This document shows, in pieces, positions 1 through 6,364 of a stretch of 38,663 nucleotides of DNA. The stretch comes from a virus, in the IMG/VR virus record IMGVR_UViG_3300021963_007677, positions 1 to 38,663 of that record; one strand, written 5' to 3'. Under the pieces are notes generated by a model. It did not search any database and was not told the DNA's origin. It saw nothing but the letters and a program-made list of their open reading frames with translations. A program made the position numbers and the translations under genes. Each line of letters begins with the position of its first letter. Position 1 is the stretch's first letter.

Positions 1-1
1 C

Positions 2-256
2 ACGGAGGCTATGGTGCATGGAGACACGGGTTGGAGAAATCCGACGCCCGGCAGTTACCGCATGCAGGTGTACTTCATGCTGGCTCCTGGTTTTGCCTGT
101 TGGCGTGATCCACGCGAGAACGAGCATTTACTACAATACGCCCAGACTGATTTGGAGCGTCGCATGATGGACGGTCCTTGGTCGGGTAGATTCTCTGAGA
201 CTTCCACTTCAATGGGTGTGACCAATGAGCGACGAAGGCCAACCATCACGGGCTGA
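2..256 (+). CDS. C-terminal end of a protein, possibly phytanoyl-CoA dioxygenase-like (partial)
   Basis: The reading frame is open to the left edge, so only the last ~84 residues are visible. The segment HGDTGWRNPTPGSYRMQVYF has the H...N...R spacing seen near the C-terminus of phytanoyl-CoA dioxygenase-type Fe(II)/2-oxoglutarate oxygenases, where the His binds iron and the Arg binds 2-oxoglutarate. That is a weak match from a fragment. A GGAGG stands only 2 nt before the ATG at 11, too close to be a good ribosome site, so the true start is probably outside the window. It overlaps the next gene by 32 nt. Confidence 0.4.
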   Translation, partial: TEAMVHGDTGWRNPTPGSYRMQVYFMLAPGFACWRDPRENEHLLQYAQTDLERRMMDGPWSGRFSETSTSMGVTNERRRPTITG

Positions 257-821
257 GATTCTTCACCGCAATGACTTTGCAGGCTACCTCAATCGCTACG
301 GGCTTTTGTCCTCGGCGGTTGAGGTAGGCTGTCATCGCGGTGACTTTTGCTCGCACTTACGCCAAATGTGGAATGGCGACATAGTTCATTGCGTGGACTC
401 TTATGTCACGCAAGACGGGCGAAAGCACTGGGAAGATTTCTCGATCCTGGCTGATCGCATGGACAAGGCGGCTCGTGGTCACAAGAAATGGTGGTTTCAC
501 GGCATGTCTAGCGCCGCAGCGGCGGAATATTTCACCAGTGAAAGCTTGGACTTTGTTTACCTGGACGCTTCGCACGATTACAAGAACGTGTCTGTTGATC
601 TGCGAGCCTGGTACCCAAAGTTGAAACCTGGAGCTTTGTTTGCCGGCCATGACTTTATCAACGGTGACTGGCGCAACATGGTTGCCGACCCGACCAAAGA
701 ACAGGTTCAAACCATGATTTACGGCGTCAAATTTGCCGTGGAAGAGTTTGCCAAGGAAAACGATTACAAGATTAGCCTGACACAAGAAAGCATCAAATCC
801 TGGTATTTCCATAAGAGGTAA
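225..821 (+). CDS. class I SAM-dependent methyltransferase
   Basis: A 198-aa protein with a Rossmann methyltransferase core of the Methyltransf_24 type. Motif I is AVEVGCHRGDF at residues 31-41 (SAM binding). An acidic residue ends the next strand (HCVDSY, 55-60), and the segment DFVYLDASHDYKNV at 109-122 is typical of this family, followed by PGALFAGHDF at 135-144. Family members often methylate small molecules or sugars; the substrate here is unknown. The gene overlaps the upstream partial gene and ends 2 nt before the next start, so they are probably co-translated. A related methyltransferase is at 8309. Confidence 0.8.
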   Translation: MSDEGQPSRAEILHRNDFAGYLNRYGLLSSAVEVGCHRGDFCSHLRQMWNGDIVHCVDSYVTQDGRKHWEDFSILADRMDKAARGHKKWWFHGMSSAAAAEYFTSESLDFVYLDASHDYKNVSVDLRAWYPKLKPGALFAGHDFINGDWRNMVADPTKEQVQTMIYGVKFAVEEFAKENDYKISLTQESIKSWYFHKR

Positions 822-823
822 AC

Positions 824-1600
824 ATGCACAAGTTCTGCATTGTCAGAATTATCGGTAACGAAAATCCACCGCGTGATGTTGTCGGCAGCAGACTTAGGTC
901 TTTGGAGTTCATACTGCTCAATGAGCCAAACTTTGTAGAAACAACCAAGCTATACATCCTGAACAGACTGCTTGGGCAAGAATACCGACGGCAAATCATT
1001 GATCTGTTGCGCGACCATAACCAAGTTTTTTACGAAATAGCTTTTCCGGCAACAAAGCTAAGAGCTTGCCCAAATATGACCGATGACGAGATGAACCTGG
1101 AAGTCATTGGAATCAACTCGGCACGAAACACTGGCATTGCTGTTGGGCACTCGATGGCAGACTACGCCATCATTCTCGACGGCGATTGCTTCTTTGATTT
1201 GACAGGTTGGGAAGAATTTGTGCAGGTAGTTGATGCTCGGCCTAGTGAGTATTACAGCATACCGACCATACGCATCAAACCTGAGCAGTATCAAACTGTA
1301 TTGGAGCGCAATTACACGGAGCCCATGCCCGTGTTTCACCGCGATTCGCTTGAACGGTTTGATACGAGTCGTTTGTTCGGCAACTGCGACAAACTGGAAT
1401 TGCTGTTTCGCCTTGGCCACGATGCGACGTTGAATAGCAACCATTGCTCTGTACATGGCGACAAAATTGTCCTGGCAGGCTATTGCTGTCACATGCAGAC
1501 CGGCGAGGACGCCACAGAAGAACATTTGCCTTTGCGCATGGCTTTGCGACAACAGTCTCTTGCGCACTTGTATGCCAGAGCCCGCGATAGTCTGGCGTAG
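824..1600 (+). CDS. glycosyltransferase family 2-like protein
   Basis: A 258-aa protein with a GT-A-like signature: NSARNTGI at about 98-105, followed by a hydrophobic strand and a DGD triplet in AIILDGDCFF at about 115-124. This corresponds to the metal/nucleotide-sugar binding DXD motif of family 2 glycosyltransferases. The N-terminal strand FCIVRIIGNENPP is an unusual opening for GT2. The donor and acceptor sugars cannot be read from sequence. It lies 2 nt after a methyltransferase gene, which fits a sugar-modifying cassette. The acceptor-side C-terminal half is divergent. Confidence 0.65.
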   Translation: MHKFCIVRIIGNENPPRDVVGSRLRSLEFILLNEPNFVETTKLYILNRLLGQEYRRQIIDLLRDHNQVFYEIAFPATKLRACPNMTDDEMNLEVIGINSARNTGIAVGHSMADYAIILDGDCFFDLTGWEEFVQVVDARPSEYYSIPTIRIKPEQYQTVLERNYTEPMPVFHRDSLERFDTSRLFGNCDKLELLFRLGHDATLNSNHCSVHGDKIVLAGYCCHMQTGEDATEEHLPLRMALRQQSLAHLYARARDSLA

Positions 1601-1614
1601 GCTTTTGCTTGGCT

Positions 1615-1620
1615 TATAAT
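1615..1620 (+). promoter_or_regulatory. candidate -10 box (TATAAT)
   Basis: A perfect TATAAT lies 41 nt upstream of the small gene at 1661, in the 60-nt gap after the glycosyltransferase gene. The position 17 nt upstream (CTGGCG) is a poor -35 box, so a sigma70 promoter is possible but unproven. Confidence 0.35.
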
Positions 1621-1660
1621 TGAAGCTATCTGTTTTATTTCTTTTTTAGGAGTGACAGCA

Positions 1661-1819
1661 ATGGGTGGTGAGCATCATAATGGACCACAGTGCCCGCAAG
1701 GACCGCAATGTCCACAAGGGCCGCAAAGCGATCCATTGCCGCCGGAAGATAACAATCCTGAACCGGCTTGGCCGCCTGAGGTTCCACAAGGGCCTCAACA
1801 GCCTTGGTCTATTGTTTAA
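1661..1819 (+). CDS. small Pro/Gln/Gly-rich repeat protein (52 aa)
   Basis: A 52-codon frame begins with ATG at 1661 behind an AGGAG ribosome site (1648-1652) and ends with TAA at 1817-1819. It starts MGGEHHN and then runs through GPQCPQGPQCPQGPQ, with a later VPQGPQQPWSIV, so a GPQ/CPQ triplet repeats. The chain has no predicted fold or membrane segment and is probably disordered; two cysteines lie in the repeat. The frame differs from that of the gene at 1839, whose open frame also extends back through this region. The strong ribosome site and the clean stop just before the next Shine-Dalgarno favour a real gene. Function unknown. Confidence 0.6.
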   Translation: MGGEHHNGPQCPQGPQCPQGPQSDPLPPEDNNPEPAWPPEVPQGPQQPWSIV

Positions 1820-1838
1820 CTTTAACGAGGATGTAATC

Positions 1839-2513
1839 ATGTCCAACCGCGATTCTTTGAAACGAATTGTTGTTAAGGCCGCTTCGGCCCGTCGTATCAA
1901 GATGGCTCGTCATCTGGTGAATATTCATCAGCTGGAGAAAGAGCTTTCCTTGTACAACGCTGACGGTTTGCAGAAAGCAGCTGCAACTGGCACCAATAAA
2001 ATTCAGCGTTTGAAGGTTGCTGCTCTGGCGCTGCGCCTCACCCAGGAGAAGCAGGCTTTTGCCGGGCTGATCGGCGGTTTAGGTCGTGGTGCTATGGCTG
2101 CCCTTCGTGGCATGGGCGGCATGGCTGGCGGCTTGGGTTCTGGAGCTAAGCCAGGCTTGCAGACGGCTCTTAGCGGTGCCAAGCAGGGCTTGAAAGATTA
2201 CATCATGGCTCATCCGCTGCGTGCTACCGCTGGCGGCATTGGTGCCGGTCTTGCGGGCGTTGCCGGTGCTCCGGCTCTTCTTGGCGCAGCTGGCGGTGCG
2301 CTGTCCGGTGGTTACCAGGGTGCCAAGGACACGATTAATGCTGTTGGTAACGCCGTTGGCGGTGCGGGTAGCGGCATTGGCTCTCGCATCAGCGGTGCTT
2401 ACCGTGGGTTTACTGATCCAAAGTCAATCCCCAGCAGTAGCAGCACCGCAAGCCCCAGCACCGTGAATCCTTACCTGCCTCGTGGCTACAGGGCGTTGAA
2501 CGGCGGCTACTAA
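1839..2513 (+). CDS. glycine-rich hydrophobic protein, probable virion or membrane-interacting protein
   Basis: The start is ATG 1839, preceded by AACGAGG; the longer open frame upstream overlaps the 1661 gene and is not used. The 224-aa product has a basic helical N-terminus (MSNRDSLKRIVVKAASARRIKMA), here split for length: MSNRDSLKRI then VVKAASARRI. A central stretch (~75-185) is very rich in Gly and Ala with GxxxG-like spacing, the look of glycine-zipper membrane segments, and a Ser/Pro tail follows. Motifs LQKAAA and EKQAFAG match a K-x-A motif shared by predicted virion proteins further right. A terminator follows at 2539. No known family recognised; an ejection or pore-forming role is inference. 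Confidence 0.7.
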   Translation: MSNRDSLKRIVVKAASARRIKMARHLVNIHQLEKELSLYNADGLQKAAATGTNKIQRLKVAALALRLTQEKQAFAGLIGGLGRGAMAALRGMGGMAGGLGSGAKPGLQTALSGAKQGLKDYIMAHPLRATAGGIGAGLAGVAGAPALLGAAGGALSGGYQGAKDTINAVGNAVGGAGSGIGSRISGAYRGFTDPKSIPSSSSTASPSTVNPYLPRGYRALNGGY

Positions 2514-2538
2514 GCTTCGCTGACCGGTTAATTGAGAG

Positions 2539-2569
2539 TGGCGGACCAAAGGAATGGTCCGCCATTTTT
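2539..2569 (+). terminator. rho-independent terminator
   Basis: TGGCGGACCA (2539-2548) pairs perfectly with TGGTCCGCCA (2555-2564) around the 6-nt loop AAGGAA, followed by TTTTT. It ends the transcription unit of the 1839 gene. The loop contains AAGGA, a CsrA-type ANGGA motif. Confidence 0.9.
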
Positions 2570-2648
2570 CTTTGCATAGCCTGGTTTTATGTTGTTACCC
2601 TTCGGGGGACAGGTTAGTATTGCGGGAGCTTGCAGCAAGGAGTGCATG

Positions 2649-3281
2649 ATGTCTGCTTCAGAGCCGAGCTTTGGACCTACGGTTCCTTTCAAAACCTTGT
2701 TGCCTGTGTTTGCGCCAGCATCTTCAGAGGTTTTGGACTGGGTCGCACCGATGGATTCCGCCGCTGCCAAGCATCTCAAGCTACAGCCCCTGCACGGACC
2801 TGGTGGGCAGTTGATTGGTTACGTGCATCAGACGTACAAGCCGCAATACGGTGAACATCTATGGCCAAACGCAAAAGGCAAGTGCGAGCAGAACTTTGAA
2901 GCGGTCAAGACGCACCGCAGGCGGCGCGAAGACTACATGTACGCTGATCCGGTGGAACATATACCCACCTTGAAGCCGATAGCTGTCGAAGCGACTGTCG
3001 CGGCGTTGCAGCAGATGGTCACGCACACGCTGGAAAAGCTGATCGCGCACGAGCATAACTGCGGCAAGACCCTCAAGCAGCATTCCTCAGAGCTTCGTCA
3101 CCTGCTTGAAAGGATAGGGATGCTGGAGCGGGCGCTGGACGATCACAGGACTGTCATCTATCGGTTGCAAAAGCGATTGAATATGCACAGCATACATGCT
3201 GTGTCTTCTTCTCCCGTCATTCCCAAGGCCAAGCGCAGGAAAATCAAGCCCCATGGACACCGACAAGAAAACAATGACTGA
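2649..3281 (+). CDS. hypothetical protein with C-terminal coiled coil
   Basis: ATG 2649 is chosen because AAGGAG (2637-2642) is 6 nt upstream; ATG 2646 is 3 nt away and less likely. The 210-aa product has no recognised domain. Its N-terminal half is Pro-rich and neutral. About residues 115-180 are helical with heptad-like leucines (TLEKLIAHEH, LRHLLERIGMLERALDDH), suggesting a coiled coil. The end is strongly basic (PKAKRRKIKP). Its last 29 nt overlap the CAP-domain gene. Function unknown. Confidence 0.65.
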   Translation: MSASEPSFGPTVPFKTLLPVFAPASSEVLDWVAPMDSAAAKHLKLQPLHGPGGQLIGYVHQTYKPQYGEHLWPNAKGKCEQNFEAVKTHRRRREDYMYADPVEHIPTLKPIAVEATVAALQQMVTHTLEKLIAHEHNCGKTLKQHSSELRHLLERIGMLERALDDHRTVIYRLQKRLNMHSIHAVSSSPVIPKAKRRKIKPHGHRQENND

Positions 3282-3639
3282 GTTGGTTGAGGCGCACAAC
3301 AACGTGCGCAAGCAAGAGGGCAAGCCGGCTCTCACTATTGATGTTCGCTTGATGGCTGCGGCCCAGTTGCACGCCGACTGGATGCACCAAAACAAGCGCA
3401 TGTCGCACAAGCAAGGGTGGCTCTGGGGTTCAACCCCGGCAGACAGGGTAAGCAGGCAAAAATACGCATACGCCTCTTACGGAGAAAATATCGCTTCAGG
3501 GCAAACCGAGGTTGACGAGGTGCTGTCTGTCTGGCTGAATAGCCGAGCACATCGCGCAAACATCCTTGGTGATTTCAAGGACATAGGTGTCGGGCGTTCT
3601 GGCAACTATTGGTGCGTGGTGTTCGGGACTCAATTATGA
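3253..3639 (+). CDS. CAP-domain (SCP/PR-1-like) protein
   Basis: A 128-aa protein consisting of one CAP domain: AHNNVRKQEGKPAL near the start, AAQLHADWM (~36-44), MSHKQGW (~50-56), YGENIASG (76-83) and LNSRAHRANILG (95-106), then DIGVG. The cavity His/Glu residues of the family appear to be H52, E78 and H100. Bacterial CAP proteins are usually exported, but no signal peptide is visible here. Start choice is between ATG 3253 (weak AGGAAA upstream) and ATG 3274, which would overlap the upstream stop as ATGACTGA; the domain is intact either way. CAP proteins bind lipids or glycans; the role in a phage is unknown. Confidence 0.8.
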   Translation: MDTDKKTMTELVEAHNNVRKQEGKPALTIDVRLMAAAQLHADWMHQNKRMSHKQGWLWGSTPADRVSRQKYAYASYGENIASGQTEVDEVLSVWLNSRAHRANILGDFKDIGVGRSGNYWCVVFGTQL

Positions 3640-3956
3640 CTGAAGAGACGAAGATTCACCCGAAGAGGCAAGCTCTGCTCGACCAGATCGAGTGTCAGGA
3701 GCTTGAAGAAGTTTTGCTGGCGGACGGACACGACCATGCCATCCTGGGCTTGGTCGATCTGGACTTCGGCAAAAGGACCGTTGTTGCTTACAGCACTCGA
3801 CTAATCATCGAGGGGCTGATGAACAACGACGGTATGACGTGGGAAGAGGCCCAGGAATACTTTGACTTCAACGTCAAGGGTGCCTGGGTTGGACCCAACA
3901 CGCCGATCTATGTTCAGGATGAACTGGACGGCGTGGATTCTGACGAGGCTGTTTAG
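3636..3956 (+). CDS. conserved phage-type hypothetical protein
   Basis: The start ATG 3636 overlaps the CAP stop codon as ATGA, indicating translational coupling. The 106-aa product is acidic. The segments LADGHDHAILGLV, VVAYSTRLIIEGL and EEAQEYFDFNVKGAWVG recall a small hypothetical family seen in many phage genomes, recognised by the FNVxGAWVG ending. No catalytic motif is visible and no function is known to me. Confidence 0.7.
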   Translation: MTEETKIHPKRQALLDQIECQELEEVLLADGHDHAILGLVDLDFGKRTVVAYSTRLIIEGLMNNDGMTWEEAQEYFDFNVKGAWVGPNTPIYVQDELDGVDSDEAV

Positions 3957-3965
3957 GAGATTAGG

Positions 3966-4313
3966 ATGCGTCACTTGGTTTTCGCTTTGGTGTTGAGCTT
4001 GGCTGCCAGCAGCGCGTTTGCCGGTCCGTTCGGTTTAATCCGACGGGGAGGTAATACTCAAAACACTGGCGGACAAGTCAACAGACCAGTTGCCAATGCG
4101 TTTTTGGGAAGCGCCCAGGGGGCCGCGAATTACATGGCATCCATCTGTAGGATGGGTCATTTCGGCGGCAACAGTGGCTATGAAGGCGTTGGCGTAGGCT
4201 CTTCCCCGTATCAGGCCGAGATGAACTGCTGTTTTCGCCATAAGTGGACGCCACGCGAAGTGGGCGTCGCACAAGGCGCTAATGGCCTTTGGTACGCTTG
4301 CTGCCGTTACTAA
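3966..4313 (+). CDS. small exported Cys-containing protein (Planctomycetota-like)
   Basis: A 115-aa protein with a clear signal peptide: MRHL, a hydrophobic core (VFALVLSLAASS) and a probable cleavage AFA|G near residue 19-20. The mature part has NYMASICRMGHFGGN, GYEGVGVGSS, EMNCCFRH and the ending GVAQGANGLWYACCRY. This layout resembles small secreted proteins I associate with planctomycete genomes. That is recall, not a search, but it is the best host hint in the window. Five cysteines (one CR, two CC pairs) could form disulfides outside the cytoplasm. GGAG (3956-3959) gives the ribosome site. A strong terminator follows. Confidence 0.7.
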   Translation: MRHLVFALVLSLAASSAFAGPFGLIRRGGNTQNTGGQVNRPVANAFLGSAQGAANYMASICRMGHFGGNSGYEGVGVGSSPYQAEMNCCFRHKWTPREVGVAQGANGLWYACCRY

Positions 4314-4338
4314 ATCCTTGCGAGAACGGTAAGCGTAT

Positions 4339-4375
4339 ACGCCGGGAGATTCGGAAGTGTCTCCCGGCGTTTTTT
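4339..4375 (+). terminator. rho-independent terminator
   Basis: An 11-bp perfect stem joins 4339-4349 (ACGCCGGGAGA) and 4360-4370 (TCTCCCGGCGT), with a 10-nt loop containing CGGAAG, followed by a T tract to 4375. The tRNA-like element begins on the next base. Confidence 0.9.
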
Positions 4376-4538
4376 GACCCTGTGATCTAAGTCCTACTGC
4401 AACTGAGGACCTACGGGCGACGGCTGGCTAGCTTTTGACTTTGTTGCTGACGCTGGTCGAAGGATACACCCAACAAGCTCGCATTGTCATCCATTGGCAA
4501 CGAAGGGGTGTCGTAAGAGTTCGAGTCTCTTCAGGGTC
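4376..4538 (+). ncRNA. tRNA-like structured RNA (163 nt), not a standard tRNA
   Basis: GACCCTG (4376-4382) can pair perfectly with CAGGGTC (4532-4538) as a 7-bp acceptor stem. Directly inside the 3' strand is a canonical T arm: AAGAG (4515-4519), loop TTCGAGT (4520-4526), CTCTT (4527-4531). These are exactly the tRNA spacings, but the element is about 90 nt too long for a tRNA and no D arm or anticodon arm is evident. Inside, ACACCC (4466-4471) pairs with GGGTGT (4506-4511), and GTCCT (4391-4395) with AGGAC (4406-4410). No CCA is encoded. Possibilities are an intron-bearing tRNA, a tRNA-like regulatory domain, a reduced tmRNA-like RNA, or a relic. It starts right after a terminator and ends 5 nt before the next ATG. 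Confidence 0.45.
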
Positions 4539-4543
4539 TTTTG

Positions 4544-5314
4544 ATGCGTAAGGTTATTCTCGTTACCTCTGTGATCTATCCTGACGAAAACAGCACGTTA
4601 GAGCATGGATCAAAGCGTTCGGCTTTCTTGCCGTCTGAGCGGCTGATACAAACAGTCGGCACATTCCATTCGTTGACTTTGCAACAGCCAGATGCTCAAG
4701 TTCTTTTTTGCGACGCCTCAATTCCAGATTTTGCCGAATTCTTTCGGCAATTCTTTCCTCAGTTTGGTTTTCTACACCTGCACCAGGTCAACGCGCCGCT
4801 GGCGCATCTTGTCAGGAGTTGCGACAACAAGACAGTAGGTGAATGTCACATGCTGTTGTCGCTTTGGAAAGTCTTTCGCAAAGAGATAAGCGAAGCTGAT
4901 TTTGTGCTTAAAGCCACAGGTCGATACCTGTACGAAAATTTGACTGACAAGTATTTCACACCAGACAATCTGAACCGTTATCTGTTCCAAGCTGAAACGC
5001 CTGCCGACGTTCGTGACTGGATAGACCATCGTGGTTTTGATTGGTCCCTGGCTCGCAGCGCTAAAAATCCCACGTCCAAAAGGCACATACTTAGAACAAT
5101 CTTGTACGGTTTTGGCCGTTTCAAGGTTGCCAGGTTTTTTGCAGGATTGTTTGAAATCCTGTTTAGGCTAGGGCAACCCGCTTACAAGATTTACGATATT
5201 GAAAACATGCTGCCTTATGTGCTGGCCGAAGACATCAGCAACAGAGAGTTAGTTCGCACTGACTGGCGTTGCCTTGGTTGGAACGGCGTTAATGGTGAAT
5301 TCTTTAGAATGTGA
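4544..5314 (+). CDS. probable glycosyltransferase-like protein
   Basis: ATG 4544 is used rather than TTG 4541. The 256-aa protein starts with a beta strand (KVILVTSVIYP), and the central ADFVLKATGRYLYEN segment resembles the K-x-TGRY element of some capsular-polysaccharide glycosyltransferase-like proteins. A helical, hydrophobic C-terminal third (FARVKVARFF-like, LFEILFRLG) could touch membrane. No DXD is obvious, so the assignment is tentative. There is no good Shine-Dalgarno: the tRNA-like RNA ends 5 nt upstream, so the RNA may influence translation. Confidence 0.5.
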   Translation: MRKVILVTSVIYPDENSTLEHGSKRSAFLPSERLIQTVGTFHSLTLQQPDAQVLFCDASIPDFAEFFRQFFPQFGFLHLHQVNAPLAHLVRSCDNKTVGECHMLLSLWKVFRKEISEADFVLKATGRYLYENLTDKYFTPDNLNRYLFQAETPADVRDWIDHRGFDWSLARSAKNPTSKRHILRTILYGFGRFKVARFFAGLFEILFRLGQPAYKIYDIENMLPYVLAEDISNRELVRTDWRCLGWNGVNGEFFRM

Positions 5315-5322
5315 GGTAGCTG

Positions 5323-5895
5323 ATGAGTAGTATTGCTAAACGTAAAACTTTATCGCAAGAGTTGGTTCGTGAGTTATTTACTTACGAAGACGGTAAATTG
5401 TTGTGGCTTAAACCTGGCCACCGCATAATTGTTGGCTCAAATGCCGGACATAAACGGTTTATTCAAGCAAATAATCAATTTCGTTGGGTAATTCAGTACA
5501 AAGGGAAAGAATACAAACGTTCTGTTTTAGTGTGGATATACCATCACGGCGACGTGCCAGTAGATCGTTTGGTAGATCATCGCAAAAGCACTGATACTTT
5601 AAATGATCGCATAGAAAATTTACGATTGGCAACATACAAAGAAAACGCTGAAAATAGAGTTAAAAGCTTAACTTTTAAAGGTAAGCCAACTTCTTCCAAA
5701 TATAAAGGTGTTTCCTGGCACAAAAGTAGTAATAAATGGCAATCAAGAATACTCACAAAAAAAGACGGTAAAAGTTGGCACAAGCACCTTGGTTTTTTTG
5801 ACACCGAAGAAGAAGCTTATGCTGCGTACGTAGCGGCAGCCAAGTTGTATCACGGTGAATTCTTCAACTCAGGGTTTAGGGCAGATAGCGCATGA
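5323..5895 (+). CDS. HNH endonuclease with AP2 DNA-binding domain (homing-type)
   Basis: A 190-aa protein. An HNH_3-type nuclease region spans about 50-105 (VLVWIYHHGDVP, VDHRKSTDTLNDRIENLRLAT, of which VDHRKSTDTLNDRIENLR is the core). An AP2-type DNA-binding region follows at about 120-180 (SKYKGVSWHKSSNKWQSRI, HLGFFDTEEEAYAAY). This pairing is typical of free-standing homing endonucleases in phages. The DNA is visibly richer in A/T and A-runs than its neighbours, suggesting recent acquisition. GAGGT at 5313-5317 serves as ribosome site, and the stop overlaps the next ATG as ATGA. No split gene is seen around it. Confidence 0.88.
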   Translation: MSSIAKRKTLSQELVRELFTYEDGKLLWLKPGHRIIVGSNAGHKRFIQANNQFRWVIQYKGKEYKRSVLVWIYHHGDVPVDRLVDHRKSTDTLNDRIENLRLATYKENAENRVKSLTFKGKPTSSKYKGVSWHKSSNKWQSRILTKKDGKSWHKHLGFFDTEEEAYAAYVAAAKLYHGEFFNSGFRADSA

Positions 5896-6149
5896 ACGAA
5901 CGCATGATCACTGAAGTGTGTGCCAGAGCCGCTTTGCGCACCTATGCCACAAGCCAAGAACTTGAGCACAAGTTGATTCGCGAGTTTGCCGAAGAGTTGT
6001 TGCGACTCAAGGCAGAGAACCGTGAAATGTCTGAGGCCATTCGCAAGCACAAGTCTTGCACTGAAATACGGGCTGAAACCATGCCTGACCAGTCCATCAC
6101 GTTTGCCGATAAGGAATTGTGGCTAACCTTGCCCAAAGCTTCGGAGTAA
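5892..6149 (+). CDS. hypothetical helical protein (85 aa)
   Basis: The start overlaps the endonuclease stop (ATGA). The 85-aa product has a long amphipathic helix, QELEHKLIREFAEELLRLKA, likely a short coiled coil, and no known domain. Its stop codon TAA lies inside the inverted-repeat cluster 6139-6180. Function unknown. Confidence 0.6.
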   Translation: MNERMITEVCARAALRTYATSQELEHKLIREFAEELLRLKAENREMSEAIRKHKSCTEIRAETMPDQSITFADKELWLTLPKASE

Positions 6150-6180
6150 CTCCGAAGGTAACGGCTTATCTTCGGAGTTA
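6139..6180 (+). repeat. triple inverted-repeat cluster forming two exclusive hairpins
   Basis: CTTCGGAG occurs at 6139-6146 and 6170-6177, and its complement CTCCGAAG at 6150-6157. The middle copy can pair with either side. The first hairpin has the stop codon TAA as its 3-nt loop; the second has an 11-bp stem (TAACTCCGAAG with CTTCGGAGTTA) and a 12-nt loop. There is no T tract, so it is not a standard terminator. It sits just upstream of the ATG at 6184. Confidence 0.7.
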
Positions 6181-6183
6181 GTT

Positions 6184-6360
6184 ATGTGCGAGAACTGTAT
6201 TGAATTTGAAAAGACATTCCAGTTGTTGCGGGATCGCATCCAGCAATTACAATTGTCTTTCTCGTCCGCTGTGACCGAGAACATGGCGTTACGGTTTGAA
6301 GTGCAGACATTGAAAGACAAATTGGCCAACAGTGTGCCAGTTGTTGTGGAAGGAAAGTAA
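6184..6360 (+). CDS. small coiled-coil protein with CxxC (58 aa)
   Basis: A 58-codon frame from ATG 6184 to TAA 6358-6360. It begins MCENCIEFEKTF, with CENC as a possible metal- or redox-active pair, followed by a helix (LLRDRIQQLQLSF, MALRFEVQTLKDKL) with leucine heptads. It fills the gap before thyX, which starts 4 nt later. There is no strong Shine-Dalgarno: the hairpin pair at 6139-6180 lies directly upstream and may control initiation. Function unknown. Confidence 0.6.
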   Translation: MCENCIEFEKTFQLLRDRIQQLQLSFSSAVTENMALRFEVQTLKDKLANSVPVVVEGK

Positions 6361-6364
6361 TAGC

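Noticed and set aside
2589-2648. Longer N-terminus for the 2649 gene from ATG 2589
   Set aside because: No ribosome site upstream of 2589, whereas AAGGAG sits at the right distance from ATG 2649.
4376-4538. Complete tmRNA or ordinary tRNA
   Set aside because: Too short for tmRNA with no tag frame seen, and too long for a tRNA with no clear D or anticodon arm; kept as tRNA-like.
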